Source: Pseudofrankia saprophytica (lineage in GTDB: Bacteria > Actinomycetota > Actinomycetes > Frankiales > Frankiaceae). From it: a DNA stretch of 64,000 bases. The stretch spans positions 1,353,290 to 1,417,289 of the forward strand of contig NZ_KI912267.1 in NCBI RefSeq assembly GCF_000235425.2, read 5' to 3'. A model generated the notes under the pieces. The model was not told where the DNA came from, did not search any database, and saw only the letters and a program-made list of their open reading frames with translations. The translations under genes were made by a program, and so were the position numbers. Of this stretch, positions 62,730 to 64,000 are shown in pieces (within the stretch, counting starts at the first letter, position 1; each line of letters opens with the position of its first letter).

Positions 62730-64000
62730 TCAGGACTGGGCCGGGAGCACGTGGTCGCCGACCTTGTCCGTCGAGAGGTCGAGCGAGCAGATGTAGGCGT
62801 CGTGCGTCTGGCACCTGACCATGTCCGGCCGTTCGTACTCCTGCCGGCAGACGTGGCAGGTGAGGGTCTCGCCTGACGGGTTGCCGTACTCGTCGTACAT
62901 CGGCAGGTCGATGCCGTCGTCCGTGCGGCGCAGGTAGTACCTGCCCCTCGTGGCCACGGCCAGGATCGGTGGCAGGACGAGGGCGAGCACGATCGCCACG
63001 AGCGGCGAGTAGGGCTTGAGCCCGGAGCCGAGGCCGCCGTAGAAGTCGATGATCGAGATTCCCGCGGCCAGCACCATCGACCCGAACCCGACCGGGTTGA
63101 CGGCGTAGAGCATGCCGCGGCGGAATTCGGGCTTCAGCGGCGAGATCTTGAGCAGGTACTTGTTGAACACGATGTCGGAGGCGACCGCGACCACCCAGGC
63201 CATGCCACAGTTGGCATAGAAGGCGAGGATCGTGTTGAGGAAGCTGAACATGTCGGCCTCCATCAGGATCAGCGCCACGAGCAGATTGAAGCCGAGGAAG
63301 ACCAGCCGGCCGGGGTACGTCTTCGTGATCCGGGTGAACGAGTTGGTCCAGGCCAGCGAACCGGAGTAGGCGTTGGTCACGTTGATCTTGACCTGGCTGA
63401 TCACCACGAGCGCGACGGCGAGGGCCAGCGCGCCCCAGTGCGGCAGGAGGTCCTGGTAGATCTCCAGGAACTGGTGCACCGGCTGGTTGGCCACGCCCGC
63501 GCCGTCCGCGACGTTGGCGATGATGTAGACGGCCAGGAACATGCCGATGATCTGCTTGATGGCACCGAAGACCACCCAGCCCGGACCGGCCAGCACCATC
63601 GCGGTCCACCAGCGGCGCGAGTTCTCCGGCGTGCGCGGCGGCATGAAGCGCAGGTAGTCGATCTGCTCGGCGATCTGGGCGATCAGTGAGAGACAGACGC
63701 CGGCCGCCAGGAAGACCGAGCCGAGGTCGAACCCGCCCTTGCCGTCCTGCCCGCCGTAGTCGAAGAACGCGCCGATCGAGTCGGGGTGGCGGATCAGCAG
63801 GTAGGCGAACGGCAGCACCATCAGCACCAGCCACAACGGCGTCGTCCAGAGCTGGAGTGTGGAGAGCAGCTTCATGCCGTACACCACGAGCGGGAAGATG
63901 ACGATCGTGGAGGTCGCGTAGCCGATCCACAGCGGGATGTGGAGGCCCAGGTTCAGGCCCTGGGCCATGATCGAGCCCTCCAGGGCGAAGAAGATGAACG
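62730..64000 (-). CDS. NCS1-type permease, 5' end off window
   Basis: At least 420 residues with ten or more membrane segments. The frame stays open to the window edge (FIFFALEGSIMAQGLNLGLH), so the true start is beyond 64000. PPRTPENSRRWWTAMVLAGP and VVISQVKINVTNAYSGSLAWTNSFTR match nucleobase/allantoin-type cation symporters of the NCS1 family. The C-terminus carries a Cys-rich cytoplasmic tail, TCHVCRQEYERPDMVRCQTH then DAYICSLD, resembling a small zinc-binding module, which is not part of the transporter core. Confidence 0.85.
   Translation of the reverse strand, partial: FIFFALEGSIMAQGLNLGLHIPLWIGYATSTIVIFPLVVYGMKLLSTLQLWTTPLWLVLMVLPFAYLLIRHPDSIGAFFDYGGQDGKGGFDLGSVFLAAGVCLSLIAQIAEQIDYLRFMPPRTPENSRRWWTAMVLAGPGWVVFGAIKQIIGMFLAVYIIANVADGAGVANQPVHQFLEIYQDLLPHWGALALAVALVVISQVKINVTNAYSGSLAWTNSFTRITKTYPGRLVFLGFNLLVALILMEADMFSFLNTILAFYANCGMAWVVAVASDIVFNKYLLKISPLKPEFRRGMLYAVNPVGFGSMVLAAGISIIDFYGGLGSGLKPYSPLVAIVLALVLPPILAVATRGRYYLRRTDDGIDLPMYDEYGNPSGETLTCHVCRQEYERPDMVRCQTHDAYICSLDLSTDKVGDHVLPAQS

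Noticed and set aside
1-64000. CRISPR arrays, rRNA genes, prophage structural genes, plasmid origin
   Set aside because: Looked for repeats with regular spacers, rRNA-like sequence and phage or replication genes; none was seen. The 12-bp-period repeats at 3.1 and 4.2 kb are too short and continuous for CRISPR.

Overview
The window is very GC-rich actinobacterial DNA. Coding regions end most codons in G or C, and several genes start with GTG or appear leaderless. A conservon, F420-type flavin enzymes, many TetR regulators and a rubber-oxygenase-like gene together suggest a soil actinomycete of the Frankia/Pseudofrankia kind. That assignment is an inference from gene content and was not tested.

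Layout. 1-5.2 kb: small regulators and hypothetical genes, a HAD hydrolase between two copies of a 94-bp element with a 12-bp internal period, and gene-poor DNA. 5.6-16 kb: a giant Rhs/YD-repeat polymorphic toxin with a HINT domain and a small C-terminal toxin domain; the next gene, 2 nt away, encodes a DUF2283 protein and is the likely immunity gene. 17-21.5 kb: a lysozyme-like transglycosylase, an ADP-ribosylglycohydrolase and a DUF4240 protein. 21.6-26.1 kb: a mobile-DNA scar with a barstar-like gene in AT-richer DNA, an IS4-type element inserted in the T-loop of a tRNA-Met 3' half, and a Fic gene with a leaderless promoter. 26.9-30.8 kb: beta-carbonic anhydrase, a membrane protein, a TetR gene with paired operators, and relics including a group II intron reverse transcriptase. 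31.4-36.9 kb: a terpene synthase convergent with a complete conservon (cvnA-E) whose P450 has ExxW in place of ExxR (CYP157-like). 37.7-43.5 kb: flavodoxin-like lipoprotein, aldo/keto reductase, XRE regulator, a truncated sugar dehydrogenase, an SDR divergent from a TetR gene over three operators, and a WD40 relic. 43.6-56.6 kb: a rubber oxygenase (Lcp) gene, then a minus-strand run of acyl-CoA dehydrogenase, acyl-CoA synthetase, GMC oxidoreductase, LivF, LivG, a fused LivH-LivM and a substrate-binding lipoprotein, with a divergent TetR gene. 56.6-64 kb: rearranged remnants (LysE, Fic 3' end, P450, frameshifted LLM flavin enzyme), wax ester synthase, PPOX protein, alpha/beta hydrolase, TetR and a partial NCS1-type permease.

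The most interesting inference is the 43.6-56.6 kb block. The lcp promoter and the promoter of the binding-protein gene are recognisably the same sequence, including the start of the binding-protein reading frame. This ties an extracellular polyisoprene-cleaving enzyme to a dedicated uptake and beta-oxidation operon. The Rhs/DUF2283 pair, the dispersed Fic fragment that supplies the end of the wax ester synthase gene, and the 12-bp-period repeats are the other main points.
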